Of a stretch of 64,000 bases of DNA, positions 28,201 to 43,200 are shown piece by piece. Position numbers and translations under genes: made by a program. Positions within the stretch are counted from its first letter, which is position 1, and the number at the start of each line of letters is the position of its first letter. This DNA is from Echinarachnius parma (taxonomy: Eukaryota > Echinodermata > Echinoidea > Clypeasteroida > Echinarachniidae): assembly GCA_037951105.1 (NCBI GenBank), contig JBAMJV010003788.1:62001-126000 (forward strand), in the 5' to 3' direction. The notes under the pieces were generated by a model, which made no database searches, was not told the DNA's origin, and saw only the letters and a program-made list of their open reading frames with translations.

Positions 28201-31200
28201 GGAGTCAGTTTTTCACACAGGTAATAAGGAGCACAGTTGCCTGATTTTAAGCATCTTATAAGTAAAAAAAAATCCATGACATCATTGATTGCATGTATCA
28301 ACAACACGAATTCCTTACCCGTAAATATTATAAATGAATGTGTACATGAATTTTTGAATATAGTTGAGACTCATCTCTGTTTTGCCATGCATGCACTGGC
28401 GTAAATCTGTTCGGAAAGCACAATGCATTGGGGGGTCGAGCAATTGTTCACAAACCGTTTGTGAACAATTGCTCGACCCCCCAATGCATTGTGTTTTCCG
28501 GACAGATTTACGCCAGTGCATGCATGTATATAACTAACACACTTAATGTATATATTCTTAACAAATGACAATATCTGACAAACATATTTTTTTCGTCGAT
28601 AAATCCTGTACAAAATCCCTCATTCACATATTTGCCAAATGACAATAAGTATCCAAACTGAACCAACCTTCACATGGGCCCCCGTTACTGGTGAATCCCT
28701 GTAAACAGGAACACGAGTAGGAGCCTGGCACGTTCACACATTCAGATCCAGGACTGCACTGGCTGCTGTAGGACGCATCGGCACATTCGTCATTATCTGT
28801 GAAGTAGACCGAAATAGGCAATAAGCCAGAAATTAAGCATACGAATGCTTAATATATAATGAAATATGTTGTTTTCCTAAAATATTTCCCATAGACGGAT
28901 ACTACACAAGTCATCCAGATCGGTTATTTAATTTTCGTCAATGCAGTTGTTTGATAGCTTCTTGTGTAAGCACTTATACTCTTTTAATTAGGGATTTACT
29001 TTTTGTTGATGTGTTATATAATAAATACAAAAAGTTACAGTTTTGCTCGCGGATTAAAGGGGTTAAATCATTTGATTTAAACAATCCCTGCATGTTCTTT
29101 AAATACTGATTTGAATATACTATATAATTTTAGTTAGAAAAAAAGTGAAAATACTCACCAAAACATTCGAATCCATTCCCACTGAAGCCTTCCATACATT
29201 CACACATGTAACTGCCCTCCGTATTGCTGCACTCTGCATTGAGATGACAGGTGTTCGCTCCATTCGTGCACTCATTGACATCTGTACAATTGTCTCCATA
29301 CCCATCCCCCGTCCACCCATCCTTACAGGCACAGATGTAGTACCCCTCTGTGTTAGTACACGTGGCTCGTTCGGGGACGCATTCATTCAGTGCAGGATCC
29401 CGACATTCATCCGCATCTATGCAAACACAAACAAGAACATATACACAAATAGTTATGAACATAATGATGTCCAAAGAGTTTCATAGTTGCTATAATATAC
29501 CCCCGGGGGGGGGGGGGGGGGGTACTCACTTATATTGGGTATACGGGGATGTGCCGCTGGGAAGGTAGACTTTTTCAAGAAAGATCCTTGGACATGGGTC
29601 CCCTTTTCATAAAAATAATCCTTAGACATGGGTCCCTTTTTCATATTTCCCCCTTTTTATACGGGATTTTGCGATTTGCCGATGTGAAATTGCACAATTT
29701 TTCAACCTCGCTACGCTCGCTAACATAAAACTACAACATTTGCGGGAAATACACACAAAACATGCGCCGTAGGCGAAACAAATCCTTAGACATGGATCCA
29801 TTTTTCGCAAAAGGACCCTTAGATGTGGGTATGGGTTTGGAGGTCTCAGCCGCACACCCCCGTCCGACTATAATCTGAGTACCCCCCGGGAATATACCTT
29901 GAGTAATGCATGCATTAACCTCTACCAGCATGGGTGAACTTACACTTGCATTTGTGTTGTCTTGTGTTCCTGTCCCACGGCACAAACAATGTAACATGTC
30001 ATTGGTTATTAAGGTGCAATGCCATTCATTGTTTTGATTTATCGTTTTTTAACAAAACAAAGTGATGTAGATTTTAATACATCTGGGAAGGATTCATACA
30101 GGCGCAACTATTTTATTAGACTTATCATTTGTATAGGTTGTGAGACTGTTCTATTTCATCTATTTTTATTTCGTTGTTAATTTTTGGGAAAAGGGCACAC
30201 CCAATATTCGTTAATATGTCAATGCAAATATTATAAAAGTACAATAAAGACAATGATGTAGTGTAAAATATAAGATTAATTGCCCTAGTGACTTAAACTG
30301 TGTAACTATAACAATCCTTATTTTTAAATGCTTACAATTTGTGTTCAAATAAATAAGTTCACGTACAGCGTACCAAACTTCCTTAGCACCACATATATTA
30401 CCTAAATGAATATGTTTGAATTAACTCATTACCTGTGCAAGTACGGCCGTCTCCAATGTAGCCCAAGACACACGAACACGTATAACTCCCGTTCACGTTC
30501 GTGCATGACGCAGTAATTTCATTACAAGTATCCGCTTCTTCTAGGCATTCATCGATATCTTGATAATGCAAAGACAAATATAGAACGGTTTTCATTGTTA
30601 TTTTTTCTCCATAAACATTGAGCCACTATGGTGGAACTTTTCAGTTCATAAATACTACAGGGAAACCCGTTATAACGAGCTCGCTTATAACGAGGTACCG
30701 TTTATAACGAGGAGAATCCTTTGGTCCCGATTGTTCCAATGGCATAATGCATCACTTATAACGAGCTCGGTAATTACGGTTATAACGAGGTAAAATCGAT
30801 AGTTCCGACTACCTCGTTATAACGGGGTTTCCCCGTTTCTACTATTGGGATAACACTTGTCAAATGCCAAATATATATTTTGATTACAAACGACTATATC
30901 AACACCATTTTGAAATTTAAGTCAATATCTTGTATATATGTAAAAAAAAGACTACATCATAGCCAGGTCTATTAATACGTAGTGTTCACTGTATTTAATA
31001 AAGCTTTAGAATTACATCAAAAATATTTTATGCATGATCAAAGGCTGATGACTGAGAGATTCAGAGAGAAAATAAGAGGGAACCGAAGTAGACTGAAAAA
31101 AGTTGCGAGAGAAAGGGTAAAAGGAAACGGATGGAAATATGGTGAGCATGACTGCGAGAAGGAAGAGATAGAGAGTCCTAAAGCGACCTCGCAATGCTGC

Positions 31201-34200
31201 CAATCTGACCAGCAAACAACTTATTCCATTGATTATCTTGATCAAGGCATGTGATGACAGACTTACCTGTGCACAATTTCCCATCATCCGTTTCGTTTCT
31301 AAATCCCGAGGCACAAGAGCAGCTGAATCCCCCGACGTAGTTTGTGCACTCGCTGTTCAAACCACAATCATCCGCATCGGCCATGCATTCGTCTATGTCT
31401 GAATGTAATGAAACATAAGTTAAGAATTATTCATAATTCTATACAATGACATATTGAATCACTAAAGAATTTAAACATTAGTAGATTAATTATTTCAAAC
31501 GATTCCGCTTATTAACTTGCTTTTCCATTTGCCAAATGTACGCATGTATCAAATATTGTGAAGATAAAACAAGTCATGACGTAATGTTCCCGTTTTGCTA
31601 AATCTACTATTTCGATATTTGCCGCACAAGAAAATGTACCAAGCTTTCGTAATTAACGAGAGCATGGCTCTTTGAAATGAACTGTACATCCTACGTAGAC
31701 ATACGTAATATGACCTTACCATTACAGGTCCGCGTGTCAATGGCTAAGTTATAACCCTCCTCACAGTAACACTCGTAGCTGCCCACTACGTTGGTGCATC
31801 CCTGGCTGCAGTCGTTGGTGGTGCTATGCATACATTCGTCGATATCTAAACAAATCATTTACGAAAGAAAGCAACATTATGGAATATGTATTAGGAATAA
31901 ACACGTAAATTTCGAGAGGTAAACTTTACTCATCTTTACAAAATTTTCTAACTCCCTTTTTAGCACATGCTATTCTTAATCATTGTCTGGTACCTATAAG
32001 GTACCGAATTGGGCGAATGATTATCCCGTCATCTTTTCTGTTGCAATATTTTACGTTTGGAGTGCCCCAAATCAGATTTTTATAAAAAATTAACAGGACC
32101 AACAGATACATGGCGAGTTACCTTGACGTAAGTTACTGATATTTAGACATTCTTAATTGTTTCGTACAGTTATTCGTTACGAAACAAGCCATGTGCATAC
32201 AACTCAGTAAGAGTCAAAGTTGTGTAAATTGTCGCGGAACGATCCAAGATATTGTTTCGGAGTGATGGTAAATTGAGAATACCAAAGCATGTGAATCCAT
32301 CGCCGGTCAGGCTCGAGGGGCAAGGGCCGCACCTCGGGCTGGTTGCTGGTGGCGGGTCGTCTCTGCAAAGTACGCCATTAAAGCATGGATCACCAGCACA
32401 CGAGTCTTCGTCCCGTTCGCAGTGGTTGCCATCCCAACCGGCCGTGCAGTTGCACACTACCACCTGTTGATGAACAGTGTAATTATTATTATTAGGTTTC
32501 ATGCCATGGTACACCTAACTTATCAGCTTATAGAAACGTTATATTACGCTATTGCTGATGAAGATGTCTATTATGCATAAACACTATGTTGCTTTATATA
32601 AAAGTTAAGTTATTTGGTTCAGTACAAGTTTTGCTTTCTGACACAAGCGACGGCCTAGATTACAGTTCCAAGTTTGAATATACAGGCCCGTAGCCAGGAC
32701 TTTTCATGGGGAGGTGCGAAATTTACATAATTTAATAAAAAAATCAATGCACGCTAAATACATGACTTAACTTGAACACATATTATGACATTTGAAACTT
32801 ACAGCAAAGTTGTTTCCGACAAGATCTTCGCCCTCTGCCTCGCTGTCAAAGTCACACGAACCCTCATTTTCACAGCTGCAAATCTTGACGGTGAGGGAGA
32901 GAGAACTCTCAGCAGTTTGATCACTGACAACGATGTCCATAGTAATCAGATCAAGGTTTTGGGGTGTCCATGTAAAGAGTCCATCTAAAAATATGCGATT
33001 AAAACAAATATTACATAAAAAATGGAAACGCATTATACACGAAACAAGTAAATATTGATGTCCGTTTTCGAATGTTCAAATGCATTCGCTTCACGCGGAT
33101 CAGAAGCAGGGCTACCTTCAGACCAACATACAAGAAAGCAAGGATCTCCAAATGTATAACCAAAGGCCAGTTTAAAATACACCCTGTGCCAAGGTCCTAA
33201 ACTTCAAGTGCCAAGAAAAGCGACAAGAAATCTATTGCAAGGCAAATGCTGGAAGATTAGTGTTTCCATTAAAATAGACACTTACGCAACGGAAAAGCAA
33301 TATGGAATTTCTAATTTTCAACGAATCATGCTCACTGTTATCAATAGTTGCTCCGTCCGGCACAGTTCCGTTCAGTGTGTAGCTGATGATATCGTTTGCA
33401 TTGGGATCTTCGGCACTTATCTGAAACATGTAGGTTTCATTCACGATGACATGCAGTGTTTCGTTATCCACAAGTGCGCTGGTGTCAGAGATTTCCTCAA
33501 TCAGAGTGATTTGTGGAGGATAATTTTCTGTTGAAGTGAAATATAATGACAACATACAATATGTGGATAAGGATTAAAGTAAATGTCACATATTCACTTA
33601 TCACATATGTTCGTCTTTGCACGTATTACAAGAATTATGGTTTGTAAGATGATTAAGCTTCACGATAATGAAACACTGTGAAAAAACATGGCTCTCCAGT
33701 TAACAATGAACGACACTTTGCCAATGAGATTTCTTGGAAATTATGCTCAAGAAATCCATATTTCTACATGTACAGTCAGGAAAATAGCTTAAAATGAAAA
33801 CACAAAAATTGCATGTGAATGAACTTGAACTACTGTGCAATTTCGAGAGTATTTGAAATAAATTAAATGGCAAACCTTCACACCACATAAATTTATTCGC
33901 CAATTTTAAATGTACCACATATAATAAAGTTATGCTCAATTCTACAACATTCGTTAATTAAAGCTAGACGTCGAGCTGTGTTACCAATAACGCGCTGCTC
34001 TTCCTGCCGGGCTGTTCCTGTGGCCATTGAGTTTGCTCCTTGTTCAAGACCCACGGCCAGGGCATCGAACAGGCACTCCCTGTTGCCTCGGCATAGGTCG
34101 TCGGCCCTACTCCGCTCCTCTGGTGTAGCATCTGCATACAGCTCGTCGAGAAATGGTGGTATGAAAGAAGGGTCGTTGTAGTCATCCCATGACTTCCCTG

Positions 34201-37200
34201 CCTCGTAGGTGAAGCATGAGCTAGTGGAAGTTACCATCCCTGAAATAAAATAATGTACAGTATATGGTTGCGAGACTGATGAATGTTTAAACATCACCAC
34301 TTAGAGAGAATGCACAATGTTTAAAGTAAATATCGTTCAACAGAGATTAACACACATTCACACAACTACACTCGTATACGATTTTTTAAAAACAAAGTCT
34401 AGCATGTATTGACGAATTTATGATATCACGTAAATATTGGTGACGATATGTTTCTAACAGTAAAATTGTCATGTCCATTATGTGAGCCCATTATGACTGT
34501 CAGTCTGTAGTAACCTACCAATATATTTATAATTCATACACAGATCTTATATAATCAAATAGTCAAGAAAAGCGCACGCAATTGGCGCGCACACAACACT
34601 TACATGACTGGCCAAATTCAAAGAGCTGTGCCTCTGTAAGATTCCCTCCCTCTGCTGGTGTTAGTATGGTTCCATTCCTGAATTTGAAGTCGTCTGCTGG
34701 GTCGCTATTCCAGAATCCTATTTGAGATAATAATACATATTGACACGGAGTTAAACCGTGCAGATAATTGTCTTTTTGTGAAACTTGTTCATCTAGTTCA
34801 TAATGGTATTAGTACATTTGTATACCCTTACTAATACGCAATATCTAGATGTATATCTGCATCCTAATCAAACTGTATTAATTAATGTTATCGGAGGCTT
34901 CTTGCTCAAAGCCAAATAACAGTATTGGAAAAGGTATCGAAAACATTAATATAAGCTAAACTAATTGATCAATATTGTGGAATATGTACAAAAAGGGCTT
35001 GTGTGGTAAAATCCAAACCTTATAAATATCGTTAAATGCAGAAGTTCGCCTATAAATCCACCACTCGTTCGTACCTGTCCGTGCACTAGCGGTGGGCTGG
35101 AGATATCTACAAGCCCGCATTCCGCGTGGTATTTTGCACGTAGCTATGTTGGCTCCACATGCGGTTAAATTTTATTTTTAGAACCAGTACATGCACAATA
35201 TCTTAATTTCAAAACAGTTTTTGTCAAAATCTTTATAATATAAGTTATGATAATCACGTGGTAGATGAGTTAAGCATATTTCTTATTTTTGTGTATGTGT
35301 GGGGCGTTTTCCAGTAGGCCTAATGTTATTTGGCTTTAGGTTTTCGCCTTTTGTGTAATATTGGGTATTTGAAAAATGACGACCTTTTTGTATCAAAATA
35401 TTGTATTACAAATCTTCAAACCAATACATTTTTATAAAATCGAAGTCATAAAGCAAATGTTTAGCTCAATGACATTGGATTTACCAAGCAAGCCTTGTCC
35501 GTAGCTCAAGTTAGCATATTCATTGGGTCCGTAAAAGGTGAGGTCGAGGATCCCATTCTTGAACTCCACAGCGAAGGAAGACCCAGGATGTTCTGCGCTG
35601 TTGAACTGTGCCGTTACCTTTATTGGCGCAGAGCTGTTTGAGGTAGTGTTTGTACCGTTGCTTGCGTCTCCAGAATCAACGAGAGACAGACTGAAGTACG
35701 GATCAGCAGAGTTGTAACCATCTTGAAACGCAATCGAGAACAATTTAATATAATTATACCCTTTTCAATCTGGCCTTTGTCCGAGACATAATAACATTAC
35801 AAAAACAAAGATGTTTTTATCGGTAGTTAGTTTAAGTATGCATTTACCAAACAAAACACGCATATACACCGACACGTCAAAAAGGTATTAGCTTATTTCA
35901 TTACATTTCTCCTGAATTCGGGTGCTGACAAGTTACAATTCTTACATAAGAAATCGTCGAAGATAACATAACACTATCGAACATGCAGCTAGTAAGCGAT
36001 GTCTTAGTGTACAATTATTAATATAACTAAGTAGGATTCCAGTGCATAGAATAAATAGTGTGTAAGCATCTACTATAATTTTACAGTGATCCTAAGGACC
36101 TCTATTGAGATAATTGAGTTGTCGCAGTCATGATGCATTCTCTTCATGTGAATGATCCACGAGAACCAGGAATGTGTAAAGAAGGGCCTACCGTTATTAT
36201 TCAAGTTCGTTGATCAAAATCCTAAATGTACGGAATTAATTAAAGAGGTTAACAATATTATACCAACCAGACATTAGTGTTTCCAGATCAACAGTTTCCG
36301 ACCCATTAACTAGCATCATCACGTGCGTCCGATTTTCGTTCAACGTAATTTGGAACTGTAAACAAAAAATGAACATGTACATTGCATGCAAGGAAATCAC
36401 GTATTGGAAGGTGAATAATATCCACTTATATATATTGGTCACGCTCTACTGTAATAAGACTGTAAATGGCTTTTTCTTTAAAAACATCAAGTTCATAAAA
36501 CAAAACAAGCCTTCATTAAAAAAACAATATCTAACAACATAAATAACCTGACTATATTTTGTTTTGGTCCGGAGAGAGTATTATTGACGGACATAATTAA
36601 AAAGCTATACAAGTAAATGTATTTTACTCATGACGATAACTATCATATTGACAAGAATGATACATCATGTAAAAGACCGTGTAAAACAATGTATCTGACA
36701 ATGTATACATTGTACCGTTATTTGAATACCTTCGTAACCCCTCGAGTTGCAGCAAAACCAATGAACACAGTGCCAGTATCAATCAGTGTGCGGTTCTCAT
36801 CGAATGACTTTCCTGTTCGTGCTTGAAGGACAAAGTCGTCTCCATTGGTGTATTTCAGCATGGTATACTCGCCGTGGCCATTGAAGGTGTACTCGGCATT
36901 GTCAAGGGTGTGGATGTGAGGGTCACCGAAGAACCATCCTGTTTCGTAAAAAAGAAAAGGAAAACAAATATTGAATATATATTTGGGGTTACACTTCACA
37001 TACTATATCGATGTTTGTTTGCATGAAAGAGTGTAAATTTGTTACTTTTTAATGAGGTGTAACGGGGTGTAGTTCATGTGCCAGAATGTTAGGATACGTA
37101 TGAACATTAAGTGTACCATTTGCTTTAAAAGGACGTACAATTTAAAAGAAACACTGTTTATAATTGGCAATATGACATCAAGAGACCTTGCGAAAAGACC

Positions 37201-40200
37201 CGAAAGTGTAATAGTGGTTACATAACAGATGGATTTTTAAAAGTTATCTTAGATTTCCAGCAGTTCTCGCCTACTGTTGAATTCGTATTTCCAATAGAAG
37301 CAGAGTGCACGACTCGGTTTTTCGTCATAAAGGTTTGATTGATGTTTGAATTCGAAAGTCTCCTTTGCACATAGTTATTGCAAGAAGATATCTGCTATTT
37401 AACATGATTTTTCTCTTTACTCGTCCATATAACATCTGGCCCCCGTTGCAGAAAGAGATACAATCGATTATAAGTTACAATCAATTGTAAGTCATATCAT
37501 GTGTTCTAAATGCGCAAATCTGATTGGTTGAAACACGCGCAATATTCTGACTTACAATCAATTGTAACTTAAAATCGATTGTATCTCTTTCTGCAACGGG
37601 ACCCTGGACTTTTTAAACATCACTCGGTGGACATCAAGGAACCCCAAAATACAAATGTTACGAACACATTGTATAAGTTGTGGCAGTACGTAACGTTACA
37701 AGATCTTTATGACCCAGTCAAACGTGACTTATTTATACTAGATTATATGCATATGAATGTTCCCTTTTGTAGATATTGAATCGATATAATTACCAAGCCA
37801 TGGATTGTCGTATCCACGACAGGTTGAACGTGGTCTCCGCAGCTCATACAGATAACAGAAGTAAAAGCTGCTGGACTTGCTGCAACAAAAGTACCTCGGC
37901 AAAATGTCAGATTCTGCGTATGAAAATAAACGTTAACAATGAAATGAGTATAACTTGAATCCTGTTAGAATTATATATATGTTTTAAAAGTAACACACGA
38001 GATCGACGAAATTTACAACAATCCACTGCGTTATCGATGAATTTTTAACAACTAGTGGTAAGTATAACATGATATCAAATGAGATCATATAAAATGTGTT
38101 CCTTCACTACTCGAGCCATACGAAATGAGTTTGTAATTACTTGATGCTCATTTGGAAAACTCTCATGACCGTGGAAGCACGTCTTACCCATCCACTGGAG
38201 ATAGCGGGAATAGGAAGGCCACCATCCATTGAAGGACACCGTCGATTCGTAGAAGCTGGAATGCCAGAGGCTGTAGTATCCGCGACGTAAACCACGACCA
38301 GTATATTGGCATCGGTATGCCCCGCCAAATTCATCGGGTATTCTAGCCTGGTAGCACCGATTGATTAAGTTTGCCGCTAAACAAAATGGCAGAACATAAT
38401 ATAATTTTGTTATACTTATTTACATGTGTATACTACAGTTTTAATACCGTATTATTTTGTTTGGATCTGTCTAAGATCTTAAATCCTAGGAGAAAATTAC
38501 GTTTTTCATTGTTTTTTAAAACTGTAACAGATAAATGATATAGGATTATGGAAATGCTATTGATAAATACATCTCTTAAAACATTACATATAGCGGGAGG
38601 GTTTCGACCAGCAAACAGCGTGGTAAAGATATGCATATAATTATATTCGCACAGGGGGAAATACTCACATGCGGGAGAGGTATATATGTAACGGAATTCG
38701 TTGTACGGATGTATGAGGAAGGAGGCAGTGTTGCAGAAAGTGTAGCGTGGATCAGAGATGGCTTGGCGGCGTCCGCATGGACATGGACTCGTGCTCGAGT
38801 TTTCCGTCCTGACGACAGATCTGGATTCTTGGTTGTACCAGTTGAGGCAGTATGCCTTAGGGTTAACATACAACTTAGGATTGCAGTCCAGTTGGTATAC
38901 ATGTTGTCCCCTAAGACCACAAGATCCAATCTCGTTTTCCGGGCGGTAACTCCTAACGTGATTGCTCGTGCTATCAGGGAAAGCGTTGTATCGTTTGCAC
39001 CCGATGTTGTACCCGATGCGTGCTTGATTCATTTTTGACAGGGCGTTCCAGTTGTTACTCTCTTCTTGATACAGGAGCAGAGCACCGCTGGTCCGCCCGT
39101 TTGTGAAGAGTAGCGCCTGGTAGACATTTGTCTTTAACAAAAAGATGAATACAAATAATGTGTTTCTGAATTATGAAATGTATTTAGTTGAATCACCATG
39201 TTTGCTATGAACACATTCTATGGGGATTCCAGAATCACGATAGGAACGGGTTAAAATGTTATCCAAATTGTGAGAACAAAATCGATATCTACTCGTCAGA
39301 GGCTATTAAATTCATACTATCCAACAACTGATATATTATTAAATATTACATTAAACACATGAAATCATCTTTGTTATGTTGTTGTTGAGATTTGTTCGGG
39401 GAATGAGGTATAGATTGTTTGTTTGCAATTACCTTACAAATTTAATCAGTTAAAGTTTTGTTAGAAACCTAAATACAAAACTACAAAGACAAGAAGCGTT
39501 GTACCTCTGCTCCCGATGATCCAGGTGGCTGCAAGTCGACCCATGTCACCTTCAGCACGTAGTTGATACTGTCAAGGAACGATTCACTGCTGAGACCAGC
39601 AGGAATCATTGTGCACTCCTGGAGGCGTGCTCGAAGACGATTGAACATAGCCAACGTGCTGGAAGAGATATCCATCCTGCCGTCATACACCTGTTGTTGT
39701 GAAGTTCAAGTAGGAAAAGATTGGTAGAAACAATTGTAGCCGTTGTTCTTTGTGTGACCATTTTGATAGCGCTAATAGCAAATCCCGGCACTTGTCGGTA
39801 CAAAATTTCCACACCACCAGAAACGCCTCATCACAATCTTTGATTTGATGCTAATTGGCGAAGATACGATTATTTTAATTTTACAATCATAGGTCTTTTA
39901 TGTATTGTGTGAACTTAAAATGCCCATTTCTTCAAAACATGAATTACCGACAAGTGCCGGGTTTTGCTATAGCAGGTCATTCATAGATACGTATGTATAT
40001 CGTTAATACAAAATAAACATAATCCTTTACATTATATGATCAATCTTTATCTTCTTACTTGGTAAAATATTTTAGGATTTCCAATTCCTATGTCAGTCGG
40101 TGCACCGAAGACAGTAACGGATGGGTGTTGGTTGTATTGGTCGTTCCACGTGTACAGAGTCGGGTTCTGGAATTGGAAGATGTTGCCCTGGTAATTATTC

Positions 40201-43200
40201 CAAAACTGAATGACTCCAGTAGTAGTGATCTATCAAAGAGAGTAAGAAATACAAATGATGAGAATTTATATAAAGCTTAAACAAGTATTTCATGCGTTTT
40301 TCGCAGTCATGAACAAAAGCGCCAACTTGAATACTTAAATGTAATGTTTGTTTGCGAAAAGTATAAAACAATAATTGTTTTCAAGACCTGTAGTGTTAAC
40401 AGAAGACAAATAATCAACTTCTAAGTAGTTGTCACGTTCTATAGAGCACAGTGAAATTATTTTACCATTCATATGTAATTGTATGAATAAGCAGTTCTCT
40501 ACAATCCTCAACATTGTACAAGTAAACGGTACTTACGGTGAAAAACGAGTAAATATTTTCTTCTCCGATGGGAAATCCCGTGCTGATGTGAAAGTCATAC
40601 CAGGTATACGGGGACTGATACCGGTTCTTAAGCGCCAAGTAATCGGTGTCATTCGCTGACGTACCGTAATGGAAGTATATGATCTCTGAATTTGGAAAGG
40701 TATAAAAGATGGTGATATTAAACACGAGTAGATGATTTTAACAAGTTACTGGAGTTAGCCAAATGTCTATGATCGTAGTCAAATTCATTTAGTTAAATCA
40801 ATGTAAACATAATTGCCCGAATTCTCATCAGTGGCTCAACTTGAGCGTGGCCTAAAAGGACAAAGACCATCGGTAACCAGTTAAACCATTTTGCACCTGC
40901 ACATCTGTTGTGTTGTTGCTATTGGCCAACGGAGATATTCTAATTGTTTCCTTCCATTATGCAGTCAATCCCTTGAGTTCTGACTAAATGCATTAGGACA
41001 ATGGGCCCTTTGAAATTCAGCCATAGTATAGTCGATCATTAGACAAATTGCTTCCTGGATCATCCAGGACATTGTATTGCTGGTGATCGGTTATACTATG
41101 ACATAATGACTGAATGGCCCATTGTCCTGATGCTTATAAGCATAGTTTAAGGGATAATGAAAAAAAAACCTTTTAAATATTTCCTTTATAATATTTCCGG
41201 TGGCCAGTAGCAACAAGACAAAAGGTATTCAGGTTCAAAATGATTTAACTGGTAACCGATAGTCTTTGTCTTTTTACGCCGGGCTCAAGTTGAGCCACTG
41301 TTGAAAATTCGGGCCAATGTGTTTGGGTCTATGTGTACATTCATCAGTATGCCAAATTGAAAATATCTAAAAGATGTATTCAGAATTGGTTCTTTCTGTT
41401 GTGAGGTTTTAACTGGGTTTTTCCTTCATGTCAGAATACACGAAGTAAGTATTTCTTAATACGAATGAATCCTCTCCTAGTGATCGCATTATTGTGAAAG
41501 TCAGATTTCAACAATTAAATTGTCCTTCTTACATGGAGCAGGCGAATCTTTGCCGTTTCCATAAGTGAATAAGTTAATTACAAACAGATGACCACCTGCG
41601 TATATGCAAGTACTTGATAATATTTCCCCAAAGTAATATTTTAGACCTCTTTCAATTACCAGTTTCACATTTAGATTCTTGAGAATGATATGTGAAAAGG
41701 AATAATGTGTACACAGTAAAACAGGGAAATTCAATGTAAGAACTTATCCCGATCGCGTAGGTTATCCAAATTAGATTACTACTGACGATTGAGCGTAATA
41801 TTTGAAATTTCTTTCATTTACCAGTTTCATTGTTAGATTCTTGAGAATGATATGTGAAATATTATAAATAATATAAAGTTAATGGATCATTTTCAGGTGT
41901 TTCACACTCTGAAGAAGTCCTTTAGCATCGAATCTTCTTCAGATTAAGATATTAGGGAATCAATTATCTGTATCAACCTATACTTACTGATGCATTTGAA
42001 GCCATTGCCACTGAATCCATCCAAACACGTGCACGAGTATGAACCAGGGTTATCATCACAATATGCATTCGTATCACAGTAATGTGTGCCCATTGAACAT
42101 TCGTCAAGATCTGGATGTATATGAGAACGTTAATCACAGTATATGAGTTAAAACGAAATGTCCCTGTTACAGGAGTCTTAGGAAGAAGGGAGGGGTATGG
42201 GTTTCACATGCATCACATATTGTTTGTGCACTTAAAATGCCCCTTTAAAAAATCAGGTGAATAAATACATGTCATATTCGTGTTATAAATGGGATATTAT
42301 TACTGTCATTAACATGAATTTTCCAATTATTATATTTCTTAAAAGATGGCTGCCCTGAACTTTGTTTAACTGCGCTTATTTTATATTATTTACAATTTGC
42401 ACTCAAGTGATACATGGCGTACTTATTTGTAATATATAAACTATATTGTATTTGTAAAGCTTACGCCCGTTTGGAAAAACTGTAAATACTCGCATTACGA
42501 AAACCGATACAATTTACCACTAACTGTGTCAAAAGAAAAGTCACTGTAATTGCACTTTTAAAGTTGTTGCCAAGTGTATAATTAGAGGGATTGTAGGCCT
42601 ACAGTTTTTGTTCAGATTTGGTTTTATTTGCGAGGTAATGCAACAACAAAGGGCAATATTTGGAAGATCATATGATTTTATAGATAAAACAAGCTTACAT
42701 TGATACAAATCGGTTCAAAACAGCTCCAATATCAATACATGTATCCGTTTGGAACAAATCTTGTACCCATTTGATAATTGAATAAAAACAAAATTTAAAT
42801 GCTTACACTTTTTTTAGAAAACTGTATACCAGATTTGTTTGATAGTTGTTGATGATCTTTCTATTTAATCATTATTTTTACCAAACATTATATTCACATT
42901 TGCTAACAAGAAATGGTTGAAATTAATATGTTTTTAGAAAGCCCCTTCGTGTGTTTTAACGGCAGTTTTTTTAAAATAATAATATCGTTCTTACTAAGCC
43001 TTTTGCAAGTTTGTATTCATTTCGGTCGTGGTGGAGTTCTGATTATTAGTTTTGGTTACTAACATACGGTTTTACCAGAACTGCATTATCCCTGTAAATA
43101 AATGAGTTACTTGTTACTGTGTTTTATCAATTATTGTTAAAACACAACATTATTCTGACAAGGTAGACCTACTTTCGCATGTTAATCCATCCTCCAGTAG

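Noticed and set aside
33286..33335. Longer version of the cadherin-like exon ending at a GTAAGT donor near 33285
   Set aside because: It leaves phase 0, which forces a stop in the next exon. The donor at 33335 (GTGAGC) keeps frame and restores a canonical IDN-NGLFTWTP junction.
38631..39038. 135-codon open frame on the plus strand
   Set aside because: It lies opposite the NIDO/AMOP exon 38669-39131 and has no domain or splice support.
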